64,000 bases of DNA from Ailurus styani (GCA_002007465.1 LNAC01000001.1:3061327-3125326), one strand, 5' to 3'. Counted from the stretch's first letter, positions 10,516-23,099 are shown. The notes: generated by a model from the letters alone, not told the origin. Translations and numbers: made by a program.

Positions 10516-13500
10516 TTAGCTTTTTGAATGGGAATCATACCAAAAAAAAAAAAAGATTTAAAAAAAGGCAAACAATTTGTTAGCTCTGGTTTTTACATTT
10601 TTTTTGTTCAACAAGAAGATTTCTTACCAAGTATTATGCATAGTGTCCTGTCCTACATGACAAAGCTCATTCCTGTTAACAGAAAGAAGACAGGTCATGA
10701 GGAACTGGGGGGAAGAGAAATTGTGCCCATGGCAGTTGTTTTCATGGTTCTGAGTCAAATCAGAGGAGAACCCAAGTGCAGTTGTCCTCAGACACATGAT
10801 CCACTCCTTCAGTCAGAGACTCCCACAGAAATAATTGATATTCATTAGAGTCTCTTCTGTTCGGCTTTCTCCATTAAGAGTTAAAAATTTGGAGGAGCAG
10901 TACATGCCTGGGAAATTCTGCAGACAAATTCTTGAGTTGGAAAATACACTCCACTAAATTCTTGAATACAAAAAATAATGCTTTAAATTGTACTTTGGAC
11001 ATGATATGTCCACTTTTTTGGCTCAACAAACAAACCCGAAATTGTTTTTAGCTTTCTGCTCTGGCATTCACAAAGTTTTGCCTAAAACCCTTGGAGATTT
11101 GCTGAAAAAGATTTATTTATGTGCATTCTGAAAAGCATGCCAAAATCCTGCTGCTTCATGTTTTTCAAGATTCTTCTAAATTAAAAAGCGAGTGCATGCA
11201 TGAGGGTAAATGCTAGTTTAGTTATTGTGCACAGTGAATGTGTTTATTTCCAGGAGGAGAAGAGTAAAGATGGTGTGACAAAGTGAATGTCCAGTCAAAT
11301 GAGTTCTGTCTTTGCAGAGCCAAAGAGTTTAATTTTCTACTTACAAAATCACTGTCTCTATTTAATGAGAAACCAGGCAAATGTACAAGTCTATCAGTTT
11401 GGGGGCCGCCTTTACCTGACTTCAAACTAAGTCCTATAGGTTGATTACCCCCCAAACCACCTAACTCATCCGCAAACACAGCAAATACAGAGGCAAAAAA
11501 GCAAAATGACTTCTTAATTAAGGAAGTTCCAGATATTTTGCAGCTCAATGGAACAGTCAGAATCAAAAGAGTGAATATTTTCTCAGAAATACTAAGAAAT
11601 ACACTAAAATCCATAAATGCCTTTTTAAAGAAGATGCTTGTTCATTAAAAATGAGTCATACAAGTATATAATGCGATGTATACCTCTTTAGGCATTGTTT
11701 ACTAATTGAAATACTATTTATACAGTGATATAGATTAGCATTAAATATCCAAACTGCATTTGGATCTAAAAAAATGTTGTATAAATAATTTTCCAAAGTG
11801 CAGACAAAAAGAAAAGAATAATGACTTTTGTTTAGTTTTACTGTAATGCCAGTGACAGATCCTTGGAAGCTAAAGGCTGTTTTGCATCCACACTCGCTTA
11901 CAGCCAAGTTAAAATCCCTCGTGCCCTCCCCAGAGCCCTGATCTGATTGCCTGACCCCTATGACTGATAGTCCCTTTGGTAACAAAATTTCCCCTGTGTT
12001 CGTCTGATAGAACCCTCTCCTAATCACTGCACTTTATTTATTTATTTATACATGCTTATGAATTTATATCATATTGGAATGAAATGGGTGGAGGGAAAGT
12101 AAATTTCAAAGTGTGGAGAAACCAAAGATGGCTTATTTTTATTTCATCTTGATTCTCACCCTGTGGCAGCCAAGTGTGAGTCGGTAAGCCGAGGATCAGC
12201 AGCAAGACCAGAGGCAGTGCCAGAAGCCTAGGATACTTTTCTTATTACAAAGGGTGATGCAAGTAACAATGTAGAAATCAGGCCAGGCTTAGTCAGTGGC
12301 AGAATTACTCTAAGTATATACAGAGTAGCTAAAGAGTCGGGAACAAGTGAAAATTAGTCTCTGAAAGACCTTCCCCATTGCTATTACATAAAAAGGGCGT
12401 CAATAAATATGTCTATTTTCTGTTAGTGCTATGAAGTACATAGAAGGTTAAAAACTCAATAAAGTATTAAGAAAAATGGTACCTGGTCATTTGACTATCT
12501 CTAGTTAGCCCCCACATTCTTTACATTGCATCAGAGGAAGATTCAGACCTGCTAAAGGAGGCAGGTGGTAGAAGAAAGTGTATTCCCTTCCCTCACCTCC
12601 AGGTTAGCGTTATTTAAGTGAGTGTGATGATTCATTGTGCACATGTTTAAGAAGCAGCCGTGACCACCACCAGTAATGTGTGAGCCCCACACCTGTAAGC
12701 ACCTCGGGAGGGAGCTCTCAGCCACCACCTCCTGGTCCAAAAATCCCAGGGAAGGACTCTGATTGGCTCTTCCCTGCTGAACACGGAGGGAGCTTCCCTT
12801 TCATCCAGGCTCTGGGTCCCAGCCTTTCCTTGCATCTAATTACCTCCTCTTCAGTCCTAGCATCTAATTACCTCCTCTTTTATATTCTTTTGTCTTCCTC
12901 CTCTCTGCTAGATCCTTCCCATCCTCAATCAGCCACTCTTTCTTCCAATTTAAAAGACTTGCCTACACACGCACCAAATGAAATGACCCTCCCTGGACCC
13001 CATGTTCAGCAAATTATGTTTTCACTGAAGGTAGATCATGAGCAAGTATGGGAAGAATCTTGAAATGGAGAATTAGTGAAGTCATGAACAAAAGCTCAAG
13101 TCGGGTGGATAAGCAGCAACCTAACTAAAGGTGTGGCCTATGATTGTGAGCATGTGGTGAAGAACGTGGTGGAGAAGGGCAGGGAAGGGCAGCACAGGAC
13201 TCGTCTGTCACGAGCATTCTCTTCGGTGCCAAGTCAGCTTGAGCCGGCTTCATCTCCAGAATGGGCATTTACTGGCATACACGAGCAGGCCCGGCTCTGG
13301 CCGGGGGACCATCCACATGGTGGGTGAAGTCTCCATGTGAACTTCCAGGCTTCCCGTGAGAAGTGGGCAGGTGGTGGGCTGTGGATCTAACAGAAGAAAA
13401 ACTATCTAGTATGAGTTTCTTGGTTAACTAGCCTAATACACATTTAACTCTTGACTGCTTCAGCTATAAATAGTGGGCTTTTAATTTATTACTCAAACCA

Positions 13501-15721
13501 GACATTTTTTGCATTGAGAGAAGGCTCTATTCATAATCATGTTGGAGTAACAGGCATAAAACAGGAGTGCCCTCGACAAATCAGGGCGCGGGATCACCCT
13601 GGCCAGGAGGAAGACAGGGAGGGAGTCTCTGTCCAGGGAGAGGCAGCAAGGAAGGATGGACGGGTCGTGACGATGATGAACAGGGAAGAGATCCATGGAA
13701 AAGGGTTCAGCCTCCTTTTCCCAAGCCAGCTGCGGCAGGCGACCCCAGTGTTAATTTAAAGGGTCAGTGTCAGGAAATGGAAGACCATTCCCTGTGGGCC
13801 CAGTTATATCTTTAGAGATTGTTCCTGTCCAAAAATAACGATTCATTCTCTGTGAATTACACGTTGCCAAGAGGTTTTGCCTTTGTGACTCCCTCGTAAA
13901 GATTTCCAAATAGCCTCACAGCAATTTTCAAATCACACATCCTGGACGCCCCAAACAAGAGATGGGAAAGCATGAGGGGAAAGAGCCTGAAGTGGGGCTG
14001 AGCTGGTTTCCAACCCTGTTGCCACCAACTCGTCTTGCATCTTGGTTTAGCTTGGCCTCCTTCATAAAATTGGCTTTAATGCAAGACCCTGGCCCAACCT
14101 GTCTTCCCCGCTCTGATTCTGGGGGTTCTGGGATGCTAAGTATAAGACACCATCTTTACAATAAAGACATTCTAGGCCACTTGGGGAGATACAGCAAATA
14201 CACAAAGTAACCACAAAAACAGCAAAGCGTGATAGAGTGCCATGTCTGTGTGGACAATGAACTTGGAAGTGGCTCAGGCTGTCCAGCAGCTGGAGCCGCA
14301 GGTGGAGGGGACACCCGCTGCTGAATTTTCTGAGTCAAAGCTGCCAGTAAGGGGCAAGCAGTCTTCAGAGAAACCCAGAGGTGATGACAGAGACCAGAGC
14401 TTTACGATAGGGACAAATGATCAATAATTAAGATTCATACCTGCCTGTGTTGCCTTGAGAATTCTAGGGATGCTGGCAGTGGGCAGGTTGCTGGGAGTGG
14501 GAGCAAATGGCTTAGTCCCCTCTGTGGTGACTGGCTGTGCTCACATCAGGTGTGGGTCCACGGCACGGGCAGCCGTGTGATGTGGACCAAGTCAGAAGAT
14601 GGCGAGCACCCCAGGGGCAGCGAGGGGACCCCAGCATGCAGACCCCAGGCGGCGCCTGGCCCTGGGCTCCCCAAGGGGCCTCAACGCCCCGCACCAGATG
14701 GTGCATGCCTAAGGACACCACCTATGGGGAGGGCCCCCCAAAACCCTTTTGGACCGGCCTCTCTAGCACCACTTTTCAAGGAAGGCTCTATTTAGAAAGG
14801 TGATTTTTCTTCTCAAGTTGAAAGGCTCTGTTGCATATTAAAGAGACGTTCTGGGATAGAGCTAGTTTGGCTAAATTTATCTCATAGGAGGTCAAAGGAA
14901 AGACACGGAACGCCTTGCATATCCTATTAGATGAAAAGCTGCATGTTAACGACCTAGGAAATGACAGCAGAATATCTTAATCTGGTAAATTTTATTCTAC
15001 ACATTATGTCATATTTGATTTAAAGGGTCAAAAGGTCGATTTGGGGCTAAATATGGAAATCAGCACCTGCACCCCCACACGGAATAAATGGAGTAAATGC
15101 AACACCAGAAGAGGCAGTTTTCGAAACCACTGACTTCTGGAAACCCTTTTCTGTCCCGGCTCTGGGGGTTCTAGGCCTGCGTGGCTCTGGTTCCACGTGG
15201 TGGCCTCTCTCCGCCCTTCTGGGGGCCTATGGCTTGTCCTCCTGGGGCTCCCCGTGAACTTGGGCTCCTGGCCAGATCTCTGGGCCCCACATCCTCCCAG
15301 GAGGGGCTGTCCTTGCTCACGGTTCCCGTTGTCACTTGCATGCAGAAGATGTCAGTGACAGCACTGCCTGCCGGCGCATGCCTCTGACTCCACTGTGCGT
15401 GCGTGGGGGCTGTATCTTTCCACCTGTGGGGCAGACTGTCACCTAGATGTCACCCTCACTCTCTGCCTCCTTGTCCAGTGCGGAACTCGAGCACCAGCCT
15501 TCCTCGCCTCACGTCACTGGCAACCCAGTATCAGGGTCCGTCACCCCAGGCTGAAATTATTGCAAGGCTGTCACAGCTGGTTCCCCCAATTCCCCTAAAA
15601 CTTCTTTCTCCTTCACTCATCTCCTTCACCTTTGTCAGATTAATCATGCAAAAATATTGCTTAAATTTCTCTTTCTCTCTTCTTTTTTTTTTTTTTTTTG
15701 GGAACTCCTGATTCATTTCAA
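10516..15721. other. Long unique interval, no gene recognised
   Basis: No SINE or L1 is obvious in these 5.2 kb. A TTTA run lies at 12031-12047. A 20-bp direct repeat GCATCTAATTACCTCCTCTT occurs at 12832-12851 and 12860-12879. GC content rises around 13200-13800 and 14500-15560. Frames of 60-130 codons occur on both strands and overlap one another, with no family resemblance that I can see. Confidence 0.55.
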
Positions 15722-15733
15722 AGATCAACTAGA

Positions 15734-15930
15734 GGGCGCCTGGGTGGCTCAGTGGGTTAAATCCTCTGCCTTCGGCTCAGGTCATGATCTCAGGGGCCTG
15801 GGATCGAGGCCCGCATTGGGCTCCCTGCTCGGTGGGAAGCCTGCTTCCTCCTCCTCTCTCTGCCTGCCTCTCTGCCTACTTGTGATCTGATCTCTCTCTC
15901 TGTGTCAAATAAATAAAATCTTTAAAAAAA
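15734..15930 (+). mobile_element. CAN-SINE, musteloid-type
   Basis: Full-length sense copy. It has GGGCGCCTGGGTGGCTCAG, GTGGGTTAAATCCTCTGCC, then CTGCCTACTTGTGATCTGATCTC and a CAAATAAATAAAATCTTT tail. Exact target duplication AGATCAACTAGA at 15722-15733 and 15931-15942. Confidence 0.95.
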
Positions 15931-15942
15931 AGATCAACTAGA

Positions 15943-17465
15943 AACTCTAGCCTGTCACAATAGCGCAGTATCCTGGACACCTTAACTCTTCACTATCCCT
16001 TTTGGTCAAAGTACATGGTCCACCTGGATGAGGCCATGCCCTCTGACCTGGGGTGCCTGGTGCCTTCTCACCGCAGCTCCCCCAGGGAACTCCCAGCCCT
16101 GAAGGACGCTCCTCTGCTCACTTCCTCTGAGTAACACCCGATGGTGTCAGCAAGGACTTGGCCAGCACCTCGCTCAGCTCTGGAGTATTGCTTCTGGTAC
16201 CCTCTCTGCCACTTGTTCCTACTTACTACCATGTGTTGTTAGTTTTCATGTTGTGAATGTTTCGTGTTTGAGTGTATGTATTTTGAGTAGGTGTTTAGTC
16301 TTACCTCTTTAACCACAGTGGCTATTAATTCTAAAAAAAAGCATTTCTCTGACTTTTTCAAGGCCGGTGGTAATGCTTGACATGACAAAAGAAATTCACT
16401 GTCATTTCCATGGAAATAGAGATCTTTTTTAAGTAACGAAATGTATAAACTGTCAGAGGTTATTAGCACTTAAGTGTATGGACAACACAGTGCTACTGAA
16501 GGATCTGTAAAATATTCTCATGGCAAGTTCTGGAAAATGGATTTGTTTCAGAAAATCCTTGCATTTCAGTAGGTACAGTCATTTATCTCTAGGCATACAA
16601 AGATTCCCCCAATGTTCCAGAAAGGGCACATCCCTTGAACGAGGCAAAATATGTGCCAGTGTTGTGTAAACTTAAAGCACTATAAACTGATGTTGGATTA
16701 TCTTTCTCAAGGAAGGAAATTTCTTGACATTAAGTAATAAGCTGAGAGAGAAGGACAGAGTGAAACAATTAGATAACGTCATTCAAACAGCAAGAGCTCA
16801 TCTTTGCTGGCTGGAGAAGTGGAGAATACCGTGCTTTCTCTCTCCTTTTTAAATTTTCCTCCCTTCTGGCATAGACGACTCTTGCCAAAAATCACGATTT
16901 GTGTGAGAGCAGAGTATTGGTTACCACGTCCCATCGCATGTCTGTGGGAGACTGCAGCACATTTCCACGGCTGTTGGTAGCCCTCTCTTTATTGCTGTGT
17001 TTTGGGATGTTCGCTGGATATTGCATCAACCGGACAGACTAAATTGTAGGGGACCACTCTATTTTTTATTCAGTGTTGAAAAAGTTGAAGTTAGTTGTTT
17101 GCTTAGTACTCCAGGCTGATGAGGCATTTCATTATCTTACCAGTAATACACTCCAGGAAATGGAATCATCAGAGAACAGAAGTCATTGAAATATAAACAT
17201 GTGAATAATTTACACTTTCAACTGGTGTTAAATAAAAGGTTTTAATCTAGACAGAGATCTGACAATAAATATTCATTTCTAATTTCCAGTGAGTAAACTT
17301 TATCTCTTTTTAAAAGCCGTTCCATTTGATTTTTTTTTTTTTCCTGGAAGATAATGGCAAATTTGACACGGGCACATTTGGGAATAAAATTTCTCTCTGG
17401 TCAACACAACCATGAAGAGCTATTATGAAAATCCAAATTTGAAATAATTGCAAACATTGTAATGA
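15943..17465. other. Unique, increasingly AT-rich sequence
   Basis: No repeat is recognised. From about 16450 to 17465 the sequence is AT-rich and non-repetitive, with many TAAT-type and AATT-type words, and it runs directly into the CpG cluster at 17466. The texture fits conserved non-coding DNA, but sequence alone cannot show conservation. Confidence 0.4.
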
Positions 17466-17600
17466 GTCGCCATTTTAGGCTTCTCATGTCCGCGCGCCCT
17501 CAGAGGCTGACTTTCCTGGATTCGCCCTCCTACGGTAGGCGAGAAGCGAGCCGAGGAGACGCATTGCCTCTCAACGCGGACGATCTGTTGGACGGTTGCC
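17466..17600. promoter_or_regulatory. Compact CpG cluster (candidate regulatory element)
   Basis: By hand count about fourteen CpGs fall within 135 bp, including CCGCGCGCCC and AACGCGGACGATC, in a neighbourhood that is otherwise CpG-poor. It is too short for a standard CpG island and no exon starts here that I can recognise. Calling it regulatory is inference. Confidence 0.35.
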
Positions 17601-17869
17601 AAGCTGGCTGAAGGCCCCAGAGATGGAAGCCAGGCTTTGTGTGACCAGCCAGTGTCCGCGCAGGCCTTGACCTTCCGGCAGGGGATGTGGCCTCAGAAAA
17701 AGCAACGTTCGAGAGACACCAAAGTCGCGACTAGCTCGTGCTCTGCAGGCCAGGCTGGCTCCCTGGTTGGGACATGGAACCCCCATGCTGCCTTTCCTGT
17801 TTGCCCTGCTGCAGGAGTTGTAAACTGAGGCAGACCTTCTCTCTGGCTTCTTTTCCTTTTTCTTTGTAA

Positions 17870-18020
17870 TGCCTGTTGGAGGCATAATTTGTATCCCATA
17901 CAGTTTACTCATTCGGAGGGTCCAGTTACAGGTTAGCATATTCAGAGAGCTATGGGACTGCCCCCATTCCCTGAGTTTAGAACACTTCCATTTCAGCTTG
18001 TGCCCAGTTGCAGTGACCCC
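17870..18020 (-). mobile_element. Old L1 3'UTR relic (L1ME-like), antisense
   Basis: GGCATAATTTGTATCCCATACAGTTTACTCATTCGGAGGGTCCAGTTACAGGTTAGCATATTCAGAGAGCT lines up with the old L1 motif 'cataccatacaattcacccatttaaagtgtacaattcaatggttttagtatattcacagagtt', and GAGTTTAGAACACTTCCAT with 'tttagaacattttcatc'. A 206-codon antisense frame spans it and is spurious. Confidence 0.65.
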
Positions 18021-18187
18021 CACCCCGTTTCTGTGAACCTTACCTGCCAGCCTGCATCCCGCCTGGGTGGTTACTGGCCCTGGTGGTACCAGCCCACTGA
18101 GAGAATGAGAGTCTGTATACTTCTTTATGCTTTTCTGAGTCTTCGGGAATGTCGGAGCTGAGATGAGCCACAGAAGCTTGTCTATTC

Positions 18188-18295
18188 TCAACGTGTCATT
18201 TTATAGCCGAGGAAACTGACCAGCAGTCCACACGTGGTCAGTGAGAGTTAATGAGGGTCTGGATTCAAGTTTAGGTGACCATGGTTCTAACCCAA
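18188..18295 (+). mobile_element. L2 or MIR 3'-end relic
   Basis: CATTTTATAGCCGAGGAAACTGA followed by a 'cacacgtggtcagtgagag' stretch and 'ggtctggattcaagttt' follows the 'ccattttacagatgaggaaactgag ... cacacagctagtaagtgg ... gattcaaacccagg' order shared by L2 and MIR 3' regions. Confidence 0.55.
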
Positions 18296-18356
18296 GAGGA
18301 GACATGGGTTCCAGCAGAGATGTTTTGAGTTAAGGAGTCAAGATAAACCCTTAAAG

Positions 18357-18558
18357 GGCGCCTGGGTGGCTCAGTGGGTTAAAGCCTCTGCCTTCGGCTC
18401 AGGTCATGATCCCAGGGTCCTGGGATCGAGGCCCGCATCGGGCTCCCTGCTCAGTGGGGAGCCTGCTTCCTCCTCTCTCTCTCTCTGCCTACTTGTGATC
18501 TGCTCTCTCTCTCTCTCTGTGTCAAATAAACAAATAAAATCTATAAAAAAAAAAAAAA
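18357..18558 (+). mobile_element. CAN-SINE, musteloid-type
   Basis: Full-length sense copy with GTGGGTTAAAGCCTCTGCC, CTACTTGTGATCTG, a (CT)n run, CAAATAAACAAATAAAATC and a long A tail. Exact 16-bp target duplication AGATAAACCCTTAAAG at 18341-18356 and 18559-18574. Low divergence suggests a young insertion. Confidence 0.96.
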
Positions 18559-18574
18559 AGATAAACCCTTAAAG

Positions 18575-19435
18575 CCAAACCCTGGGAGGTGATTTACTGA
18601 CAGCTGTTATTTTAGGTGCTGTCCATCCGGTTCAGTTCACCCTGGGGTCTCCTCCCCATGGAGACAGAGTGGGGTCTTGGCGGATGAGGGGTCTTCCTGC
18701 CCCACTCGTACTCACCGCGGACTCTCCACATGACGTTGGCATCCATCATTGCCCTGTATTGTCTCCTCTCTTGGCCTCTGCTCTTTATTCTTGGAAGTAC
18801 CTTCGTAGTGTTTCTCCTTTCCACTCAGAGTGAGCTCCCCATTTGCCTGGAAACAGACCCTTGCAGGCCACCTGTACTTGTTTGATGACAAGCCTACAGG
18901 GCTGGCACCTTCCATGCTCCCTGGAGTGTTCTCAGGGCAGACAGCTGTGTAGGTCAGAGTCACAAGAGGCACATACATCTTCTTTGGATCTTTGCTATTT
19001 AAGCAGATGGTGACTGCTTAGATGGTCCAAAGTGTGTTTTCATTATTTGATTCACAGAACTTTTATGATCAAAAATAAGCAGGGTGAGTTTTCCAAATAA
19101 TTTCTTTTTTCTAATATGCAAACTTCTGTTCATATTCCAATACGAGATTATAAACAGATACAATTTCTCAGAACATCTCCAAAGGGGCCATTTACAAGAT
19201 CTTGCTCAAAGAGCAATGTGTTATTACAAAGAATTATGTCATTTTCAAAGATATTTCAGACCAGTGGATCAAATCCTTATGTATTTCTCCTGATTAAATT
19301 CTGTTGATTGAATCAGTTGTGATTTATATGAAGATTATGAACATAAACAATAAAATAAAAAAGATCTTTTGAAAATTGGTCATTAAAATCATATTCTCTA
19401 AATTCCCCATTGATATTGCATTTCAACGAATAAAC
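18575..19435. other. Unique sequence, no feature recognised
   Basis: No repeat or exon recognised. Minus-strand frames at 18612-18978 overlap each other in different phases and show no family signature. Confidence 0.5.
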
Positions 19436-19439
19436 ATGT

Positions 19440-19803
19440 TTGATCTTTATCTTTGTGCTAAAAGTCTATTTTATCTTTTATCCAGCCAAGGAAATGTACA
19501 AGTGTGTTGATCCTAAATAAATATGTAAAAATCAATAGTAATCTTACATATTAGTCATGATCGGCATAATTAGTGAAAACACTTCCTAGTCACAAGAACA
19601 ACCTAGAATATAAAGTACCTAGGAAAAAATATTGGGAAGAATAATATAGAACCCAAAGAAGAAAACCGTGAAATTTTGCTGAGAAAAAGATAAAAATAAA
19701 GTTTGAATAAATAAAGAGACAGTCTATGTTGTGGATGGGAAGACTCAATATGGTGATTGTTATGTGTAAGTTTTCTGTATATTCTTAAGTGAATTGTGGA
19801 ATA
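19440..19803 (+). mobile_element. Old L1 ORF2 relic, sense
   Basis: Sense ORF2 text such as AATATAAAGTACCTAGGAAAAAAT, AAAGAGACAGTCTATGTTGTGG and GGGAAGACTCAATATGGT corresponds to the L1 region encoding 'KYLGINL ... YKTLLKEI ... MGRLNIVKM'. It is interrupted on the right by an antisense SINE. Confidence 0.65.
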
Positions 19804-19817
19804 TTAAAATTCTTTTA

Positions 19818-20026
19818 TTTTTTAAAATTTATTTTATTTATTAGAGTGAGAGAGAGAGAGAGCAAGCGAGCAGTCAGTGGGGAGGGACAGAAGGAGAGGG
19901 AGACACAAGCAGACTTCATGCTGAGTGCAGAGCCCGATGCGGGCTTCAATCTCATGACCCTGAGATCAGACTGGAGCCAAAAACCAAGTGCTGATTGCTC
20001 AACGAAATGTGTCACCCAGATGCCCC
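19818..20026 (-). mobile_element. CAN-SINE, antisense, strongly diverged
   Basis: The right end TGTCACCCAGATGCCCC is a mutated complement of the usual head. The interior keeps GAGCCCGATGCGGGCTTCAATCTCATGACC. Flanks TTAAAATTCTTTTA (19804-19817) and TTAAAATTCCTTTA (20027-20040) are a target duplication with one change. Confidence 0.85.
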
Positions 20027-20040
20027 TTAAAATTCCTTTA

Positions 20041-20899
20041 GATTTAAAAGTCCATCAGACTGGCATTGAAGACACGGCCCCAGTGTGATTTTGAGTCTTC
20101 CCCAAGGTGCTTTCTGAACTCCAGTCAACTAGATAGAGTAGTGAAGGATGCATGACTACAAACGACAACCGTGAAGTGACAAGGACCCTGCTTGTGGCCA
20201 GACCACCCTCAGCCAAGGTTGTAGGGGATCAATTGTGCAGAGAGTGGAAGAGGCTGAAGTCATGCCTCTGTCACTCCTGGGAACTGAAACTTTCCTCCAA
20301 ACCAAGCGTCTCTCTCTGAGCTCACAGCTGTGGTGACGATGGCCAGATGGCTCCTCAACTCCATGTTGCTGGTGATGGCGGAGATGATCATCAGGGCACC
20401 ACTGCATCAGCCAGAAGGCCAGCCCTGGGGGCGTCAGAGTGGGTGGCAGACGTGCCCAGGGGGGCAGCCTCACTCTGATGGGGGTACTGGGGTCAAGAGC
20501 ATGCTGAGCAGGGCGGCTCCGCGAGGGAGGGAGAGAGAAGGCTCCGGTGGCATGGAGGGAGAGCCCCGCGAATGGTCTAACAGCCAAACCCAACGTCTAC
20601 AGGAGAGAAACTTCTGGAGGGGGAGGTGTGGAGCACTGCAGGAAACCCAGCCCTGGTGTAAAAACATGCCACCCCAGACTCAACCTGGAGACGAGCAGTG
20701 GAGACACAGATGCCAGGTGTTGAGCCCTTCGGTTTCCTGAGCTAAAGGGAGACCTTAGTCCACATGTCAAGAGGGCATGGACAGGTGAACAAATGGACCC
20801 AGCCTGGAAGAGCCCTCGATGTGTCCTTCCAAACCAAGGCAGCCATGGGGAGTGCAGGCAAAATGTCGACCTAGCTGCAGAAGAAAGAAAGAGAGACCG
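20041..20899. other. Unique sequence, no feature recognised
   Basis: GC-richer stretch with frames open on both strands (20156-20740). No domain or family is recognised and codon-level evidence of constraint is absent by eye. Confidence 0.5.
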
Positions 20900-21040
20900 G
20901 CATCAGTCTTCTCAACAGCAATATTTTCTGCAAGAAAGCAACATTATAAAGACTGCCAAGAATGGAAAATGTGATCGCAAGATTTCATGTTCAGTCCAGC
21001 TTTCCTTCAGAGACCAAAGCCGCCTATAGAGGTGGGGACT
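20900..21040 (+). mobile_element. Possible degraded L1-related segment
   Basis: CAGTCTTCTCAACAGCAATATT followed by 'gcaagaaagcaacattataaagactgccaag' resembles an old L1 segment containing 'agacttctcaacagcaacaatagaagccagaagac'. The match is short and weak. Confidence 0.3.
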
Positions 21041-21934
21041 GGAGCCCTCCAGGACAGGGGCTCCTGGGACCCTTGCCAGGGATCCTGGCAGAGATCCAGC
21101 CTCAAGCAAGCCTATGGTCACTAGAAAGCCATGGCATCAAATGTGGGGGACAGCATCTAAGACATTTAACTGAGGAGATGAGGGCTGGGGGCGACAGGAT
21201 AGTCATGTGCTGTCTGGCCCGACAGGGTGGGGGTGATGGAGAAATCGCCAGGCAGAGGGACTTGGAAAGCCTCACTGACGAGGCCACAGTTAGTGAGGAG
21301 CTCCGTGTGACCTGCCACCCACAGGTGCAATTGTGTGCATGTGAGTAAAGGATAAGGGATTCCGGGGGCTCCTAATTCCCTGGAGGAGGAAGAGGTACAG
21401 GAGAGGGACAGAATTATGTCGCTAGTTAGTGTCTGTTTTCTTCATTGAGAACCGTTCTTAATCAGGATCTGGGGGGAATTGCGCCATACTGAAAATTATT
21501 TGATTTTCTCCCTTCTCCCTTGGACGGTACTGGTCATGCATCATTTTAGATGCTTAAGAGAGGTCATTTTTTGAAATCTAAATGAGATGCCTTAGGGCCT
21601 AATTCTCTTGCAAAAATCTGATATTCGTGTCATCTGTTTATGCAGACTATGTTGTGATTGGCCGATTAAGGCTGTCTTGCAGATATCACCAACAAGCAAA
21701 ATGCTAGAAGAAAAATGTGAGCCTCCCTGATGCCAAAGTAAATTTACCAAATTCTCATAATGATACCTGAATAGTGCCATAGTGAAAGACTTGGCATGCA
21801 CATGTGTCTGTATCATAATGTACATACCACACATGTGCCTACATACATACATACATGCATGTAACTTGGAAGTAATATGAAGGGACTGAGCTCAGCATAT
21901 CAACAGCACTGTACATGCAGGTGCTTTTAACTCA
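21041..21934. other. Unique sequence, short CATA run
   Basis: No exon recognised. A short (CATA)n run with CATG sits at 21841-21860. Confidence 0.5.
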
Positions 21935-22850
21935 CTCATTAAAAGGAAAAGATGTCTGATTGGCTCACAAAGCCAAGTGCAACTCAAAGCTGCCTCCAAA
22001 AGTGATACCTAAAATAAAGTACTTAAGAAAGACTGATAAAAGTCAGGGAAGGACGCACATTCCAACCGGAAGAAAGCAGGTGTTACAATTTGATGATGGA
22101 CAAAGTAGAATTTGGACCAATAAAGGGTAAATGGAAAAGAAAGGATATTTTATACTGTGAAAGGCCACAATTCACAGTGAAGACATAAAAATTATTACTA
22201 CTGATGCATTTGATTACACAGAAGCAATCCACATGTCACAGAAAAAATGGGAGAGAAAGGAAGAAATAAACAGAAGTGGGAGAATAGGAGAAACAGGCAT
22301 AGATAGTCGGACGGTTTACCCTTTGCGCCCCAGGCAGATTGAGACGACAGACAGTACGCATAATTCTCATGCACCTTGTTTATGAAGTAGAAGGCCTAAA
22401 CTGTAGAGTGGATCAGGGAGGCTTCATGGACACATTCCAAATTTTGTACCACTGTAATAGAGAGCATGCTTCCTTTTCGAGTACAAATTCACACACAAAA
22501 AAGGCCATATGTTAGGCTGTAAAGCAAACCTCAATAAATTCCAAAAACATATAAGCGATACAAACCACCCTCACTGACTTCATGCAATAAAACTAGGAAT
22601 TAATAAGAAAAAAAAAACCAAAAAACCCAACCCAAGAAGGCACTTCCACCTGGAAAAACAGAACTGTCTGCTTAACAACTCTGGGGTCAAAGGGGAAATA
22701 AACACAATTGCAGAATTTCTCAAGCCATTCTGAGGAAATCAGTGTCAAGAATGCATAGGATAGAGCCACACTGAAGCTCAGAGGAACACCATATGCTGAT
22801 GAACCTCTGTCGTCAAAGGTAGAAATAAACAGCTTCTTAGTACCGCTCAA
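21935..22850 (+). mobile_element. Old L1 ORF2 relic, sense (endonuclease region)
   Basis: Follows the L1 ORF2 order on the plus strand: 'ctcattaaaaggaaaagatgtctgattgg', 'gcaggtgttacaatt...gacaaagtagaatttggacc', 'ttccttttcgagtacaaattcacac', CATATGTTAGGCTGTAAAGCAAACCTCAATAAATTC, 'aactaggaattaata' and 'ctctggggtcaaaggggaaataaac'. This is the endonuclease domain toward the RT domain, heavily mutated and without an intact frame. Confidence 0.75.
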
Positions 22851-22862
22851 AACACCGGTCCA

Positions 22863-23000
22863 GGGGCGCCTGGGTGGCTCAGTGGGTTAAAGCCTCTGCC
22901 TTCAGCTCAGGTCATGATCTCAGGGTCCTGGGATCGAGCCCCACATCAGGCTTCCTGCTCGGCAAGGAGCCTGCTTCCTACTCTCTCTCTACCTACTTGT

Positions 23001-23036
<36 letters not shown>

Positions 23037-23080
23037 TGACAAAAAAAAAGACAAAACAAAACAAAACAAAAAACCCCAAA
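22863..23080 (+). mobile_element. CAN-SINE with atypical tail
   Basis: Sense copy with the musteloid-type body (GTGGGTTAAAGCCTCTGCC, CTACTTGTGATCTC) and a long pure (CT)n run at about 23001-23032. The usual CAAATAAATAAAATC segment is missing. Instead CTCTGAC passes into A9 and a CAAAA-repeat tail (23041-23080). Flanks AAAACACCGGTCCAG and AACAACACCAGCCCAG may be a decayed duplication. Confidence 0.9.
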
Positions 23081-23099
23081 ACAACACCAGCCCAGCATG

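Noticed and set aside
17571..18191. 206-codon minus-strand frame
   Set aside because: Part of it is an antisense read-through of an old L1 3'UTR relic, and the rest lies over the CpG cluster flank. No domain is recognisable.
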